Below are positions 22,271 to 32,319 of a stretch of 64,000 bases of DNA, in pieces (the stretch's first letter is position 1; every line of letters starts with the position of its first letter). The notes beneath the pieces were generated by a model. That model ran no database searches. It was given only the letters and a program-made list of their open reading frames with translations, and was not told where the DNA came from. The stretch is from Bacillota bacterium (GTDB lineage Bacteria; Bacillota; Clostridia; Christensenellales; SZUA-584): assembly GCA_023408075.1 (NCBI GenBank), contig JAEYKW010000025.1:248001-312000 (forward strand), given 5' to 3'. Position numbers and translations under genes: made by a program.

Positions 22271-23524
22271 TCATTCCTCTCGTTTGATATCCGCACCCAG
22301 CAAATTCAGCTCTGACTCAAACGTTTCATAGCCTCTGTCGATGATTTTGGCCTGCTCTACCACCGTGGTGCCGTCCGCGCAAAGGCCCGCCAGCACAAGC
22401 GCCGCGCCGCCGCGCAGATCCATCGCCGTGACTTCCGCCCCGTGCAGCTGCTCCACGCCTTTAATCACCGCCACGTTGTTCTTAATCACAATATTGGCAC
22501 CCATCCTCTGCAGCTCGGTCACATGCTTAAAGCGGCTGTCGAATACGCTTTCCACAATGATGCTGGTGCCTTTGGCAATGCAGGCCGCCGTGCACATTTG
22601 CGCCTGCATATCCGTCGGGAACCCGGGATACGGCCCGGTTTCAATCAAATGCATCTCCTTGGGGCGCCCCTGCCCTGTCACAGTGATTGCATCGTCGTAA
22701 ATATCCACCTTGGCACCCGCTTCTTTGAGCTTGGCTGTGATAGAAAACAGATGTTCCGGCACAACGTTTTTAACCGTGACTTTTCCGTTGGTGACCACCG
22801 CCGCCGTCATAAACGTGCCCGCCACGATTCTGTCGGGCATGCACGAGTATGAAAACCCGTTCAAATGGCTCTTGCCCTCTATGGTCACTGTGCTCGTCCC
22901 AGCGCCGCTCACAGCGCCGCCCATCAGATTGATGACGCTTTGCAGCTCCACGATTTCCGGCTCCCGCGCCGCGTTTCTGATCACCGTATTGCCCGGCGCA
23001 AGCGCCGCTGCCATCATGAGGTTTTCCGTCGCCCCCACGCTCGGGTAGTCAAGATGAACGTCGCCGCCTTTGAGCTTCTTGCCCTCGCACATAATGTGGC
23101 CGCCCGCTTCGGTGATGTTGACGCCAAGGGACCGAAGCCCTCGCAGGTGCAGATCGATTGGCCTGCTGCCGATTTCGCATCCGCCGGGATAAGTAAACCT
23201 GGCCATGCGAAAGCGCGCCAGAATAGGTCCCATCATAAATATCGACGACCGGATCTCTTTGGCCAGCCTGTCGGGCATTTCCCAGCGCAGTGCGCGATGC
23301 GTATCAATCACCAATCGGTCTTTTTCAAAAGCCACATATGCGCCGATGTGCTCGAGTATTGACAGCATATAATACACATCCGAAATCGCCGGCCAGTTAT
23401 ATATAATGACTGGTTCTTCTGTCAGCAAGGCGGCCGCAAACACAGGAAGCGCCGCATTTTTCGCACCCTGCACTGCGATCTCGCCTTCCAGCTTTGAACC
23501 GCCTTTTATAATCAATTTTGCCAT
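22271..23524 (-). CDS. murA: UDP-N-acetylglucosamine 1-carboxyvinyltransferase
   Basis: A 417-residue protein for the first committed step of peptidoglycan synthesis. It shows the substrate-binding QGAKNAALPVFAAALL near residue 19 and the loop YPGGCEIGSRPIDLHL, with the catalytic Cys that fosfomycin attacks near residue 115. The length is normal. It stands between ftsW and ftsQ, where many Firmicutes have murG and murB as well. A decayed partial copy lies immediately downstream. Confidence 0.97.
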   Translation of the reverse strand: MAKLIIKGGSKLEGEIAVQGAKNAALPVFAAALLTEEPVIIYNWPAISDVYYMLSILEHIGAYVAFEKDRLVIDTHRALRWEMPDRLAKEIRSSIFMMGPILARFRMARFTYPGGCEIGSRPIDLHLRGLRSLGVNITEAGGHIMCEGKKLKGGDVHLDYPSVGATENLMMAAALAPGNTVIRNAAREPEIVELQSVINLMGGAVSGAGTSTVTIEGKSHLNGFSYSCMPDRIVAGTFMTAAVVTNGKVTVKNVVPEHLFSITAKLKEAGAKVDIYDDAITVTGQGRPKEMHLIETGPYPGFPTDMQAQMCTAACIAKGTSIIVESVFDSRFKHVTELQRMGANIVIKNNVAVIKGVEQLHGAEVTAMDLRGGAALVLAGLCADGTTVVEQAKIIDRGYETFESELNLLGADIKREE

Positions 23525-23593
23525 AATGGCCTCCCCCGCATATCGTCTATCACATATTAATATCTTATGCCGAGCAGACCAATTGGTGCTTTC

Positions 23594-24700
23594 TCATGCG
23601 GCGTGTGACTGTTTGGATATGTTGAGCAAAACGCCGATGCAGCCCATAAACATGATCAAAGATGTGCGCCCCGCGCTGATAAACGGCAGCACGACGCCGG
23701 TGGGCGGTACGAGACCGGTCACCACGCCGATGTTGATGAACACCTGTATCGCAATCAGCGCCGTGATGCCCGTGGCCAGCATGGTTCCGAACATATTGGG
23801 AGCGCGCAGCGCGATGCGCACACCGCGCCATATCAGTATGCCAAAGGCGATAAGCACGAGTATGCCGCCGAAAAAGCCGAGCTCTTCCACAATGATCGCA
23901 AAAATGCAGTCCGACTCCATGTACGGCAGATAGAGATACTTTTGGCGCGAGTTTCCGAGGCCAAGGCCGAAAAAGCCGCCCGAGCCGATGGAATAGAGCG
24001 ACTGCACGAGCTGGTAGCTTTCGTCGCCCGCGTATTTCCACGGATCCATAAACGCGAATATTCTGTCCATGCGGTAGTCGGTCGCGATCATCGCGAGCGC
24101 GCCGCCGCCGATGCCGATGCCGCCCATAATGCCGAAATGGACAAGGTTCGCGCCGCCCACCAGCATCATGACGAACATGACCAGCGCGAGCGTCACCACC
24201 GCGCTGAAGTTGGGCTGGAGGTACAAAAGCCCTGCCGCAACCAGCAGCAAAATAAGATACGGTGCCATGCCGTATTTAAACTGCCTCATCTTTTCCTGAT
24301 TGATGGAGATGCCTGCCGCCATGAAAATGATGATTGCGAACTTTAATACCTCGATGGACTGCAGATCCAGTATGACCAGGTTCACCCAGCGGTGCGACCC
24401 GTTTCTTTCAATGCCGATGCCGGGCACAAAAACGAGCATCATAAGCAGAAAGCCGATGCCCAGAATGATAAAGCGCAATTTCTTGAACTTGTTGTAATCG
24501 AACAGCATGCCGGCGATCAGGGCCACAAGGCCCATTGCCGCACCGCTGATTTGTTTCCAGAAGTAAAACAGCGCGTCATTCTGCGTGTTGGAACTGTTCT
24601 CCGCATAATAGTAGCTCGCGCTGAAAACCATCAGTATGCCAAACATCACGAGTATCATTGTGACAATCAACAGCGGATAATCAATGGATCGTTTGGCCAT
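23594..24700 (-). CDS. ftsW: SEDS-family cell division polymerase FtsW
   Basis: A 368-residue protein with about ten membrane helices. It shows MVFSASYYYAENS near the first helix, PNFSAVVTLALVM, the block YQLVQSLYSIGSGGFFGLGLGNSRQKYLYLPYMESD (here cited in part) and the C-terminal VPPTGVVLPFISAGRTSL. FtsW polymerises lipid II together with a class B PBP, here encoded upstream at 28689-30860. The normal G-G-S/T of the last motif reads SAGRTSL, a small variation. Confidence 0.95.
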   Translation of the reverse strand: MAKRSIDYPLLIVTMILVMFGILMVFSASYYYAENSSNTQNDALFYFWKQISGAAMGLVALIAGMLFDYNKFKKLRFIILGIGFLLMMLVFVPGIGIERNGSHRWVNLVILDLQSIEVLKFAIIIFMAAGISINQEKMRQFKYGMAPYLILLLVAAGLLYLQPNFSAVVTLALVMFVMMLVGGANLVHFGIMGGIGIGGGALAMIATDYRMDRIFAFMDPWKYAGDESYQLVQSLYSIGSGGFFGLGLGNSRQKYLYLPYMESDCIFAIIVEELGFFGGILVLIAFGILIWRGVRIALRAPNMFGTMLATGITALIAIQVFINIGVVTGLVPPTGVVLPFISAGRTSLIMFMGCIGVLLNISKQSHAA

Positions 24701-24708
24701 GTTTCCCC

Positions 24709-26061
24709 CTAAAACGCATTGACGATATCTTTAAAAACTCTTCCTCTCTGTTCAAAGTCGCTGAACATATCATAGCTTGCACATGCGGGAGACAGCAGCA
24801 CATTCCAGCCGTCTTCGGCAAGCTCACGCGCTTTGTTGACCGCTTCTTCAAAGCCGTCAGCCGTGCAGATATTTTCAAACCCCGCATCTTTCGCATCGCT
24901 TAAAATCTTCGCTTGTGTCGCACCGATGGCGACAACGTATCTGATCAGCGGGCCAAAGCCCTCAAACAGCGTTAAAAAGCTGTTTTTCTTGTCGTAGCCG
25001 CCGAGTATCAGCACGGTGGGCCGCGTCATCGCTTCGGCCGCTTTTTCGGTGGCATCCGGATTGGTTCCCTTGGAATCGTTGATATACCGAATACCTTCGA
25101 GCTCGCGCACAAATTCAATTCTGTGCTCCACACCCGGAAACGTCATCAGTGTATCGCGCAGCACAGGCTCGGCAATGCCGTAGCAGCGCGCAAGCGCGAT
25201 GGCGGCCAGCGCATTTTCGAGATTGTGCAGCCCCGGTATCCTGATCTCCTCGGGACGGCATATCGCATGCACGCCGTCGTCCTCTTTGCTCACGATGCGC
25301 CCTTCTTCTATAGATACGCCGCTTGCGAGCGGAACTTTCCGCGAAAACCAAATGATTTTGGATTTTTGTTTGCCTTCCATCGCGCGCGTAATGGCGTTAT
25401 CGTAATTGAGCACGCAAAAATCCTCGGCTGTCTGATTCTTGAATATCAGTTCCTTGGCTGCCGTATAGTTTTCCATCGTGATATAGCGGTTTAAATGGTC
25501 TTCCGTAACGTTGAGCACCGCGCACGCGTGCGGACGGTATGTATCGATGGTATCGAGCTGCAGCGCAGCCGTTTCCGCCACGACGATATCGCCTTTCTTT
25601 GTTTTAAGCGCCTCTCCCGCAATCGGAATGCCGATATTGCCGAGCACATGCGTGGGAAATCCCGCGTTTTTGAATATCTCGCCCGTCAATGCCGTTGTCG
25701 TGGTTTTGCCATTGGTGCCTGTGATGGCCACAAATTCCGCCTGTGAATACAAAAACCCGAGCTCAATCTCCCCAATGACGCTCTTGCCGTCGGCACGCGC
25801 CTGCGTGATGAAGCCGAGAGTCGTCGGAACGCCGGGGCTTAAGACCAGCGCATCGCAGCCCTTCGCCACCGCATCGGCATCCGCGCCGAGCGCCGTGTGC
25901 ACACGGCCTGCGAACTCATCAAATGTGCCCGACGGAAACTGATCCACGGTCTTCATGTCGTAAAGCACAACCTCCGCGCCCACCTCAAGCAGCAGCCGTG
26001 CGCTGGCAAGGCCGCTTTTGGCCATGCCGACCACCATGACTTTTTTTCCTTTGTAATCCAT
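24709..26061 (-). CDS. murD: UDP-N-acetylmuramoyl-L-alanine--D-glutamate ligase
   Basis: The start is ATG 26061 with TAGGAGG before it; the longer frame begins inside mraY. The 450 residues show the N-terminal VMVVGMAKSGLASARLL, the ATP loop ITGTNGKTTTTALTGEI near residue 118, and INDSKGTNPDATEKA near residue 325. It adds D-Glu in the cytoplasm. It follows mraY by eight bases and precedes ftsW by eight. Confidence 0.96.
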   Translation of the reverse strand: MDYKGKKVMVVGMAKSGLASARLLLEVGAEVVLYDMKTVDQFPSGTFDEFAGRVHTALGADADAVAKGCDALVLSPGVPTTLGFITQARADGKSVIGEIELGFLYSQAEFVAITGTNGKTTTTALTGEIFKNAGFPTHVLGNIGIPIAGEALKTKKGDIVVAETAALQLDTIDTYRPHACAVLNVTEDHLNRYITMENYTAAKELIFKNQTAEDFCVLNYDNAITRAMEGKQKSKIIWFSRKVPLASGVSIEEGRIVSKEDDGVHAICRPEEIRIPGLHNLENALAAIALARCYGIAEPVLRDTLMTFPGVEHRIEFVRELEGIRYINDSKGTNPDATEKAAEAMTRPTVLILGGYDKKNSFLTLFEGFGPLIRYVVAIGATQAKILSDAKDAGFENICTADGFEEAVNKARELAEDGWNVLLSPACASYDMFSDFEQRGRVFKDIVNAF

Positions 26062-26069
26062 GCTTCCTC

Positions 26070-27068
26070 CTAATTGACCGCCAGTATGCCGACCAGACAC
26101 AGTATGATGGTGATCATATAGTAAAAGGCCACGATTCTCGTTTCGGGCATGCCTTTGAGCTCAAAATGATGATGCAGCGGTGCCATTTTGAATATGCGTT
26201 TTTTGCGTGTTTTGTAAGACCCGACCTGAAGGATCACGGAAATGGCCGACATCAGCACCATGAACCCCGTGATGATCATCAGCAGCTGCAGGCGCGACAC
26301 CACGCCGATAACGGCAACCGCACCGCCGAGCGCGAGCGACCCCGTATCGCCCATGAACACCTTAGCCGGAAACGTGTTAAACCGCAGGAACCCGAGGCAC
26401 CCCCCGGTCACCGCCGCCGAAAAGACCATCATGTTGCTGGTGCCTGCCGCGGCGAGCGTCTGCCCGCTCGACATAAAGAGCTCGTACATGCCAAAGAAGA
26501 TCAGTGCAAAGGTGGCTGTGTTGATCAGCACGACGCCGGACGCGAGGCCGTCAAGGCCGTCCGTCAGATTGACGCTGTTGACGATCAGCACCACCACGAT
26601 CACGGTGAACGGAATATACCAAATGCCGAGATCCCACTCGACGCCGAAGAACGGCACAATCAGCTTGGAGCCGATTGTGGGGTTGTTATATGCAAAGAAC
26701 GCCACGATCAGCGCAATGCCGAGCTGGCCGATGATTTTCTGGTACGCTTTCAAACCGAGCGAGCGCTTTTTGAGCACGATGATCAAATCGTCCATCAGGC
26801 CGATCAGCCCGAACCCGAGCGTCACGCCGAGCGCGAACCACATGTAATCATAGCTGCCCCGCGCAAAAATCAGCGAAGCCGCAAACAGTCCGACAAGTAT
26901 GATAATACCGCCCATCGTCGGCGTGCCCGCCTTTGAAAGATGGGTTTGTGGGCCGTCATCCCTAATCTGCTGGCCGAATTTGAGCCTTTTTAACAGCGGT
27001 ACCCCTATATACCCCGCTGCCAGTGCGACAAAAAAGGCAGTCAGCACCGAGTAAATGATGATATCCAT
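26070..27068 (-). CDS. mraY: Phospho-N-acetylmuramoyl-pentapeptide transferase
   Basis: A 332-residue protein with about ten membrane helices and the catalytic motifs KAGTPTMGG near residue 46, NLTDGLDGLASG near residue 165 and FNTFPAKVFMGDTGSLALGG near residue 230. It ends with APLHHHFELKG. It makes lipid I at the inner membrane face. Confidence 0.97.
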   Translation of the reverse strand: MDIIIYSVLTAFFVALAAGYIGVPLLKRLKFGQQIRDDGPQTHLSKAGTPTMGGIIILVGLFAASLIFARGSYDYMWFALGVTLGFGLIGLMDDLIIVLKKRSLGLKAYQKIIGQLGIALIVAFFAYNNPTIGSKLIVPFFGVEWDLGIWYIPFTVIVVVLIVNSVNLTDGLDGLASGVVLINTATFALIFFGMYELFMSSGQTLAAAGTSNMMVFSAAVTGGCLGFLRFNTFPAKVFMGDTGSLALGGAVAVIGVVSRLQLLMIITGFMVLMSAISVILQVGSYKTRKKRIFKMAPLHHHFELKGMPETRIVAFYYMITIILCLVGILAVN

Positions 27069-27099
27069 ATCGCCTTATCTCCTGTATGTCATCGAAAAA

Positions 27100-28542
27100 T
27101 TATTTCAGGTTCTCATTCAGCAGCTCTCTGACAACGACTTTCTCGTCAAAAGGATGCTTGATACCGTTAATCTCCTGATACGTTTCGTGTCCTTTGCCCG
27201 CCAGCACGATGATATCGTCCGGGTTCGCGTTCTGTATCGCATAGCGGATGGCGGCGCGGCGGTTTTCAATGCTCACATAGTCGCAGTCCGTATTCTTGAT
27301 GCCCGCCTCAATTTCCGCGATAATGTCAAACGGGTTTTCCGTGCGCGGATTGTCCGACGTAATTACCGTGAATGTCGAGAGCTTCCCCGCAATTTCGCCC
27401 ATCATGGGCCGCTTTCCGCGGTCGCGGTCGCCCCCGCAGCCAAACACCGTGATAATGCGTCCGCGCGCAAAACCTTTTACTGTTAACAGCGTATTCTCCA
27501 GGCTGTCGGGTGTGTGCGCGTAATCGAGTATAATTGTGAACGGACGGTTTCCGGTATCGAGTACCTCAAAGCGCCCGGCCACGCGCGGCATCGCTTCCAG
27601 CCCTGTTTTGATCGTTTCGAGACCGATGCCGAGCTGCATGCAGGCCGTCGCGGCCGACAGCGCGTTGTACACGCTGAAAATGCCCGGAATATTGAGATTG
27701 ATCGGCATCATGCCGCGCACGCTGCACAGATCGAAGCTGACCCCCTTGGGCGTGATCTCGATGTTCTTGGCATAGACGTCCGACTGTTCCTTTATACCGT
27801 ATGTGAGCCAGTCAATGAAGATGCCCTCCATCATAAACGCAGAAGCCGCGTCGTCCGCATTAATCACGGCGCTCTTTGTCATATAAAAAAGCAGCTTTTT
27901 GGCCGACATGTAATTCTCAAACGTTTCGTGGAAATCGAGGTGATCGCGCGACATATTGGTGAAAACGCCCACATCAAACGTGATGCCCGCCACACGCCCG
28001 AGGACCAGCGAGTGGGATGACACCTCCATCACGACCGCATCGCAATTCTCATCCGCCATCTGGCGCAGCAGCGCAAACAGGTCGGGCGATTCGGGCGTGG
28101 TCCGGTCGGTATGCAGCTCCTTAGCGCCGATCATGTTGATGATCGTGCCGATGAGCCCCATCTTCTTTCCGTCCGCTTCCATCACGGATTTGATCATATA
28201 TGTCGTCGTGGTTTTGCCCTTTGTGCCCGTAATGCCGATCATTGCGAGGTCTTCGTCGGGCCGCCCGTAGAACTCGCGCGACATGAAAGCCATGGCCGTG
28301 CGCGCATCCTCCACGACAACCTGCGGCACGTTTATATCCAGCGGCCTTGTCACCATGAGCGCCGCCGCGCCGTTGTCCACCGCCGCCTGCGCATAGCCGT
28401 GGCCGTCCGTCTTGTATCCGCTGATGCAGAAAAAGAGTGCCCCCTTGCACACCTTTCTTGAGTCGTATGCCACACTGCTAATCTCGGTCTGCGCGTCCCC
28501 CAAAATACGCATCCCGCTGCCGCACAAATCTCCCAGCTTCAA
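27100..28542 (-). CDS. murE: UDP-N-acetylmuramoyl-tripeptide synthetase, probably diaminopimelate-adding
   Basis: The start is TTG 28542, preceded by GGGAGG. The 480 residues show GITGTKGKTTTTYMIKSV near residue 110 (ATP loop), VMEVSSHSL near residue 172 and the specificity motif DNPRTENP near residue 405. DNPR is typical of enzymes adding meso-diaminopimelate rather than lysine. It is first gene after the ftsI terminator and likely has its own promoter. murF, which usually follows, is absent. Confidence 0.95.
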   Translation of the reverse strand: MKLGDLCGSGMRILGDAQTEISSVAYDSRKVCKGALFFCISGYKTDGHGYAQAAVDNGAAALMVTRPLDINVPQVVVEDARTAMAFMSREFYGRPDEDLAMIGITGTKGKTTTTYMIKSVMEADGKKMGLIGTIINMIGAKELHTDRTTPESPDLFALLRQMADENCDAVVMEVSSHSLVLGRVAGITFDVGVFTNMSRDHLDFHETFENYMSAKKLLFYMTKSAVINADDAASAFMMEGIFIDWLTYGIKEQSDVYAKNIEITPKGVSFDLCSVRGMMPINLNIPGIFSVYNALSAATACMQLGIGLETIKTGLEAMPRVAGRFEVLDTGNRPFTIILDYAHTPDSLENTLLTVKGFARGRIITVFGCGGDRDRGKRPMMGEIAGKLSTFTVITSDNPRTENPFDIIAEIEAGIKNTDCDYVSIENRRAAIRYAIQNANPDDIIVLAGKGHETYQEINGIKHPFDEKVVVRELLNENLK

Positions 28543-28608
28543 TAAGTTATCCTCCCATCACCCCGCCGCATCCGGCCGGGAGCCCCATGATAAAGCAATT
28601 CCGCAAGG

Positions 28609-28636
28609 ATTATAACACAATGCGGACAGAAAGTAA
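28609..28636 (-). promoter_or_regulatory. Candidate promoter of murE-mraY-murD-ftsW-murA
   Basis: TTACTT (28636-28631), a 16-base spacer and TATAAT (28614-28609), between the ftsI terminator and murE. Confidence 0.6.
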
Positions 28637-28641
28637 CGTAT

Positions 28642-28667
28642 AAAAAACGCCGCCCCAAAAAGCGGCG
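28642..28667 (-). terminator. Terminator after ftsI/spoVD
   Basis: CGCCGC / GCGGCG arms (28648-28667) followed on the minus strand by T6. It splits the dcw cluster into two transcripts. Confidence 0.85.
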
Positions 28668-28688
28668 CTCTTTGGGGCTTCTTTGCTG

Positions 28689-30860
28689 TTATTCCGTATT
28701 TTCCGACCCGGAGAAATCGACCATTACTTTGGTGCCCGGATCTACAAGTGTTTTTGGCAGCGGATTTTGATAGACCGCCTTGCCTGTGCCTGAAATGCCG
28801 AGCGTCAAATGGCAGTTTTCAATTATCTGCGACGCTTCCATGATCGTCTTGCCTGTGAGGTCCGGCACCTCAATTTTGCCCGTAAAATCTGTGATGTCGG
28901 GATTCGACATATACAGGCATACTGCCGTGCCCTCGTCCACAAGCGTATCGGGCGCGGGCAGCTGGTTGGTCACGGTACCGGTGCCGTTGTATATGTACTT
29001 CAGATTCAGCGCATCCAGCATCACCGCAGCCGCTTCGCCGTCCTGATTCACAAGGTTCGGGACTTTGACCTGTGCGGGTGCCGCCACCTGTGTATAGTCG
29101 GGCTCGACCCCCATGTACTGGAGCGATTCGAGCAGCACGCTTTTCACATAAGGCGCGGCCACCACGCTGCCGAAGTCAATCGGCACATTCGGCTCATCCA
29201 CAATGATCAGCACACAGAGCTTCGGGTCGTCCGCGGGCGCAAAACCGATAAACGAGGCAATGTGCTTGCCGGTCATCACCTGATGGTTCTCGTCGTACTT
29301 CTGCGCCGTACCCGTTTTCCCGCCGACCCGGTAACCCGGAATGTAGGCGTTCTTGCCGCTGCCTTCCGCCACAACGCTTTCAAGTATGCTGCGCATCGTG
29401 GCGGATGTCTCCGGCTTTATCGGCTGCGACACCACGGTGGGCTCATACTCTTTTATATAGTTACCGTCGCTGTCCGTGATTCCCTTGACCAGCATCGGTT
29501 TGTATAAAAAACCGCCGTTCACCACCGCACTGAATGAGGAGATCAATTGCAATGGTGTTACGGCTATAGATTGCCCGAACGCAATTCGGGCGAGGTCACT
29601 GTTTCGCACATATTTTTCCGCCATGACGATGCCGCCCTGATCGGCAGGGTATGTGATCCCTGTGTTCTGTCCGAAGCCAAACTTATGTATATAATCGTAG
29701 AACATATCCGTGCCCATCGCGAGGCCCATCTGCATGAAGGCCACGTTGCACGAGTTCTGTACTGCCTTGTAAAGATCCTGATCACCGTGGCCGCGCGGGA
29801 AGCGCCAGCACTTGATCGGCTGCCCTTCGACGGCAAACGATCCGTCGCAATGGAACGTACTCTCTGTGGTGATTTTGCCGCTGTCGAGCGCCGAAGCGCA
29901 TGTCACGGCCTTAAATGTCGAGCCGGGCTCATACACGTCTGTGATGACCTTGTTGCGCGAGAGCTCGGTCAGCAGCGCTATATCGTCGCGGGGCGGGCTG
30001 TTGAGATCGTAATCGGGGTAGCTGCCAAGCCCCAGTATGTCGCCCGTCTTGGGGTCCATCACGATGCCCCACGCGCCTTTGGCATTCTGCTGAACCATGG
30101 CCTCCTCGAGCGATTTTTCGAGGAAGCTCTGTATCACTTCGTCAACGGTCAGCACCACATTGTATCCGTCCACCGGCGCAATGTAGGCTTTTTCTCCAAG
30201 AGGAACCTCCCGGCCGTCCCGGTCCGCTTCCGATACGATCTTGCCGCTCTGGCCCGACAGGTATTTATCAAAATACGCTTCGAGCCCTTCGAGGCCGTTG
30301 CCGTCCACCGATGTGAATCCGAGCGTCTGCGTTAAGAACGACCCGTTCGGGTAATACCGCTTCACGTCTATCGTGAAGTAGACACCCGGAAGATTGAGCT
30401 CCCTGAGTTCGTCCGCGACGTCGTTATCCACCTGGCGTTTGAGCCACACTTCCGACTTTTTGCTGTCCGTCGCCAGCTTCAGCACATCTTCGTAAACAAG
30501 CCCGAGCTTCTCCGCGAGTACCCGGGAAATTTCCTCCGGGTTCCCCTTCTTCACCTGGGAAGGCCGCAGCACCACCGTTTGGGCGTTGGCGCTCTGCGCG
30601 AGTATGTTGCCCTTGATGTCCACGATGCTGCCGCGCTTGGCGCTGACCACAAGGTCGCGCGTCTGCTGGATGAGGGCCTTCTCGCGCAGCATATCTCCCT
30701 GCACGAAAATGATGAGCCCGAGCTTCACCACGATCGCGGAAAAAAGCACGACGACCACCGTCATCAGGAACAGCAGCCTCTTTTTTGATTTCAGGGAAGT
30801 TTGCGTGTTCTTAATGCTTTCCTTCCCGGCTATTTTTTTGTTAGAAGTTTTCTTGGTCAT
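28689..30860 (-). CDS. ftsI: Class B penicillin-binding protein with two PASTA domains (FtsI/SpoVD type)
   Basis: A 723-residue protein: cytoplasmic basic tail, one membrane helix (about residues 30-52), dimerisation domain, and a transpeptidase domain with SxxK (YEPGSTFKAVT near residue 310), SxN (VQNSCNVAFM near 368) and KTG (GGKTGTAQKY near 515). Two C-terminal PASTA domains follow (about 598-650 and 662-718). It cross-links septal wall with FtsW. In Firmicutes this position holds either ftsI/pbpB or its sporulation paralogue spoVD; with no second copy here I cannot choose. Its start overlaps the end of ftsL. Confidence 0.94.
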   Translation of the reverse strand: MTKKTSNKKIAGKESIKNTQTSLKSKKRLLFLMTVVVVLFSAIVVKLGLIIFVQGDMLREKALIQQTRDLVVSAKRGSIVDIKGNILAQSANAQTVVLRPSQVKKGNPEEISRVLAEKLGLVYEDVLKLATDSKKSEVWLKRQVDNDVADELRELNLPGVYFTIDVKRYYPNGSFLTQTLGFTSVDGNGLEGLEAYFDKYLSGQSGKIVSEADRDGREVPLGEKAYIAPVDGYNVVLTVDEVIQSFLEKSLEEAMVQQNAKGAWGIVMDPKTGDILGLGSYPDYDLNSPPRDDIALLTELSRNKVITDVYEPGSTFKAVTCASALDSGKITTESTFHCDGSFAVEGQPIKCWRFPRGHGDQDLYKAVQNSCNVAFMQMGLAMGTDMFYDYIHKFGFGQNTGITYPADQGGIVMAEKYVRNSDLARIAFGQSIAVTPLQLISSFSAVVNGGFLYKPMLVKGITDSDGNYIKEYEPTVVSQPIKPETSATMRSILESVVAEGSGKNAYIPGYRVGGKTGTAQKYDENHQVMTGKHIASFIGFAPADDPKLCVLIIVDEPNVPIDFGSVVAAPYVKSVLLESLQYMGVEPDYTQVAAPAQVKVPNLVNQDGEAAAVMLDALNLKYIYNGTGTVTNQLPAPDTLVDEGTAVCLYMSNPDITDFTGKIEVPDLTGKTIMEASQIIENCHLTLGISGTGKAVYQNPLPKTLVDPGTKVMVDFSGSENTE

Positions 30861-31372
30861 CAGCCGCTCATATTAATAGAAATCTTTTGATCCGGACGCG
30901 GGTATGCCATTTTGAGCTCATCAAGCGCTTTGCTTTGCACAACTTCCACATTATCGCCGATTTCCATCTCGAGTGACAGCTCGTCAATCTGGGCATCAAG
31001 CGCTTCAATGCTTTCCTTGATATCATTGTTGCGCACACCGATGGTGCAGATGACTGCATAACGCGAAACCATCAGGGACAGTGCACAGAAGGCCACAAAG
31101 ATGACAAACAGCGTGGAGATGAGGCTCTTTCTCGACCGCACGCGCTCGCGCTTCTCGGCCTGCTGTCTGGCTGCGGCCGCCGCTTGCGCCTTGCTTTTTG
31201 GCTGCGGCTTCGTCTGCTTTTTCTGAGCAGGCTGTGCAGCCGGTCGGGATTTCGTTGCCGGTCTTTCAGGATCGATACTAATATATGCGACATTTCCCTG
31301 CATCTTGACTACTCTTTTTCTTGCAGGGTGCTGAGTGACTTCATAATCGTATTTTCTTTGTGCTGACTGCAT
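30860..31372 (-). CDS. ftsL: FtsL-like septum protein
   Basis: A 170-residue protein: a long basic, Ala/Gln/Lys-rich cytoplasmic part (residues 1-85), one membrane helix (about 88-108), then a coiled coil (NDIKESIEALDAQIDELSLEME). The position between rsmH and the transpeptidase, and the topology, identify FtsL even though the sequence itself is poorly conserved. GGGGAG precedes the ATG. Confidence 0.82.
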   Translation of the reverse strand: MQSAQRKYDYEVTQHPARKRVVKMQGNVAYISIDPERPATKSRPAAQPAQKKQTKPQPKSKAQAAAAARQQAEKRERVRSRKSLISTLFVIFVAFCALSLMVSRYAVICTIGVRNNDIKESIEALDAQIDELSLEMEIGDNVEVVQSKALDELKMAYPRPDQKISINMSG

Positions 31373-31383
31373 GCTGCACTCCC

Positions 31384-32316
31384 CTATCCACGCGCCTCAA
31401 ACACGCGAAGCTTTGCACTTCTTGACCGGCTGTTTTCCTCAATTTCCTGCGCTGACGGCAAAACCGGCTTTCTTGTGACCACTTTGCCCATCGGCACCTT
31501 GCCGCACACGCAGATCGGAAATTCGCTGGGGCATTCGCACGGGTTTTCAAACCGTTTGAATTCCTGTTTGACAATTCGGTCTTCCAGGGAGTGAAAGGTA
31601 ATCACGGCGATCCGGGCGTTGGGCCGCAGGGCCTCCACGAAATGGAGAAGCGCGCTTTTTACCGCGTCCAGTTCTCCGTTGACCTCGATTCTCAGCGCCT
31701 GAAACGTCCTGCGCGCGGGATGAGGCCCGTCCTTTCGTGCTCCGCTCGGAACCGCCTTCTTAATGACCTCAACGAGATGTGCGGTTGTTTCAATGGGTAT
31801 GTCGCTTCGTTCCCTCACAATGAACGAAGCGATTCTGGCAGCCCACCGTTCCTCACCGTAATCCCGAAGTATTCGTTCAAGGTCCTGCTGCGAATAGCTG
31901 TTGACAACATCCGCGGCGCATGCCGAGTCTTCTCTGTTCATGCGCATGTCAAGCCTTGAATCTGAATGATATGAAAACCCCCTGTTACATTGGTCCAGCT
32001 GGAACGACGAGACCCCAAGGTCCAGCACCGCTCCGTCTATCCCATTTATATCAAGCATACTGAGTATGTCTTTGATATTCCGAAAATCATCGTGGACGAA
32101 CACCGTTTCGCCCTCGAACTCTTTGAGCCGCTCCTTGGCCTGCTCCAATGCATAGGTGTCTTTATCGATGCCGATCAGCCGCCCGCCCGGCGAGATTCTT
32201 TTTAAAATCTCGAGCGAATGGCCGCCGCCGCCCAACGTCCCGTCCACAACCGTCATACCGGGGCGAAGATTTAATGCATCCACCGTTTCGTTAAGCAGCA
32301 CGCTCGTGTGGGCCAT
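31384..32316 (-). CDS. rsmH: 16S rRNA (cytosine1402-N4)-methyltransferase
   Basis: A 310-residue protein starting MAHTSVLLNETVDAL. It shows the SAM-binding block VVDGTLGGGGHSLEIL near residue 24, DLGVSSFQLDQCNRGFSY near residue 100 and the C-terminal ITFHSLEDRIVKQEF. It methylates C1402 in the ribosomal P site. It follows mraZ by three bases. Confidence 0.97.
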   Translation of the reverse strand: MAHTSVLLNETVDALNLRPGMTVVDGTLGGGGHSLEILKRISPGGRLIGIDKDTYALEQAKERLKEFEGETVFVHDDFRNIKDILSMLDINGIDGAVLDLGVSSFQLDQCNRGFSYHSDSRLDMRMNREDSACAADVVNSYSQQDLERILRDYGEERWAARIASFIVRERSDIPIETTAHLVEVIKKAVPSGARKDGPHPARRTFQALRIEVNGELDAVKSALLHFVEALRPNARIAVITFHSLEDRIVKQEFKRFENPCECPSEFPICVCGKVPMGKVVTRKPVLPSAQEIEENSRSRSAKLRVFEARG

Positions 32317-32319
32317 GTT

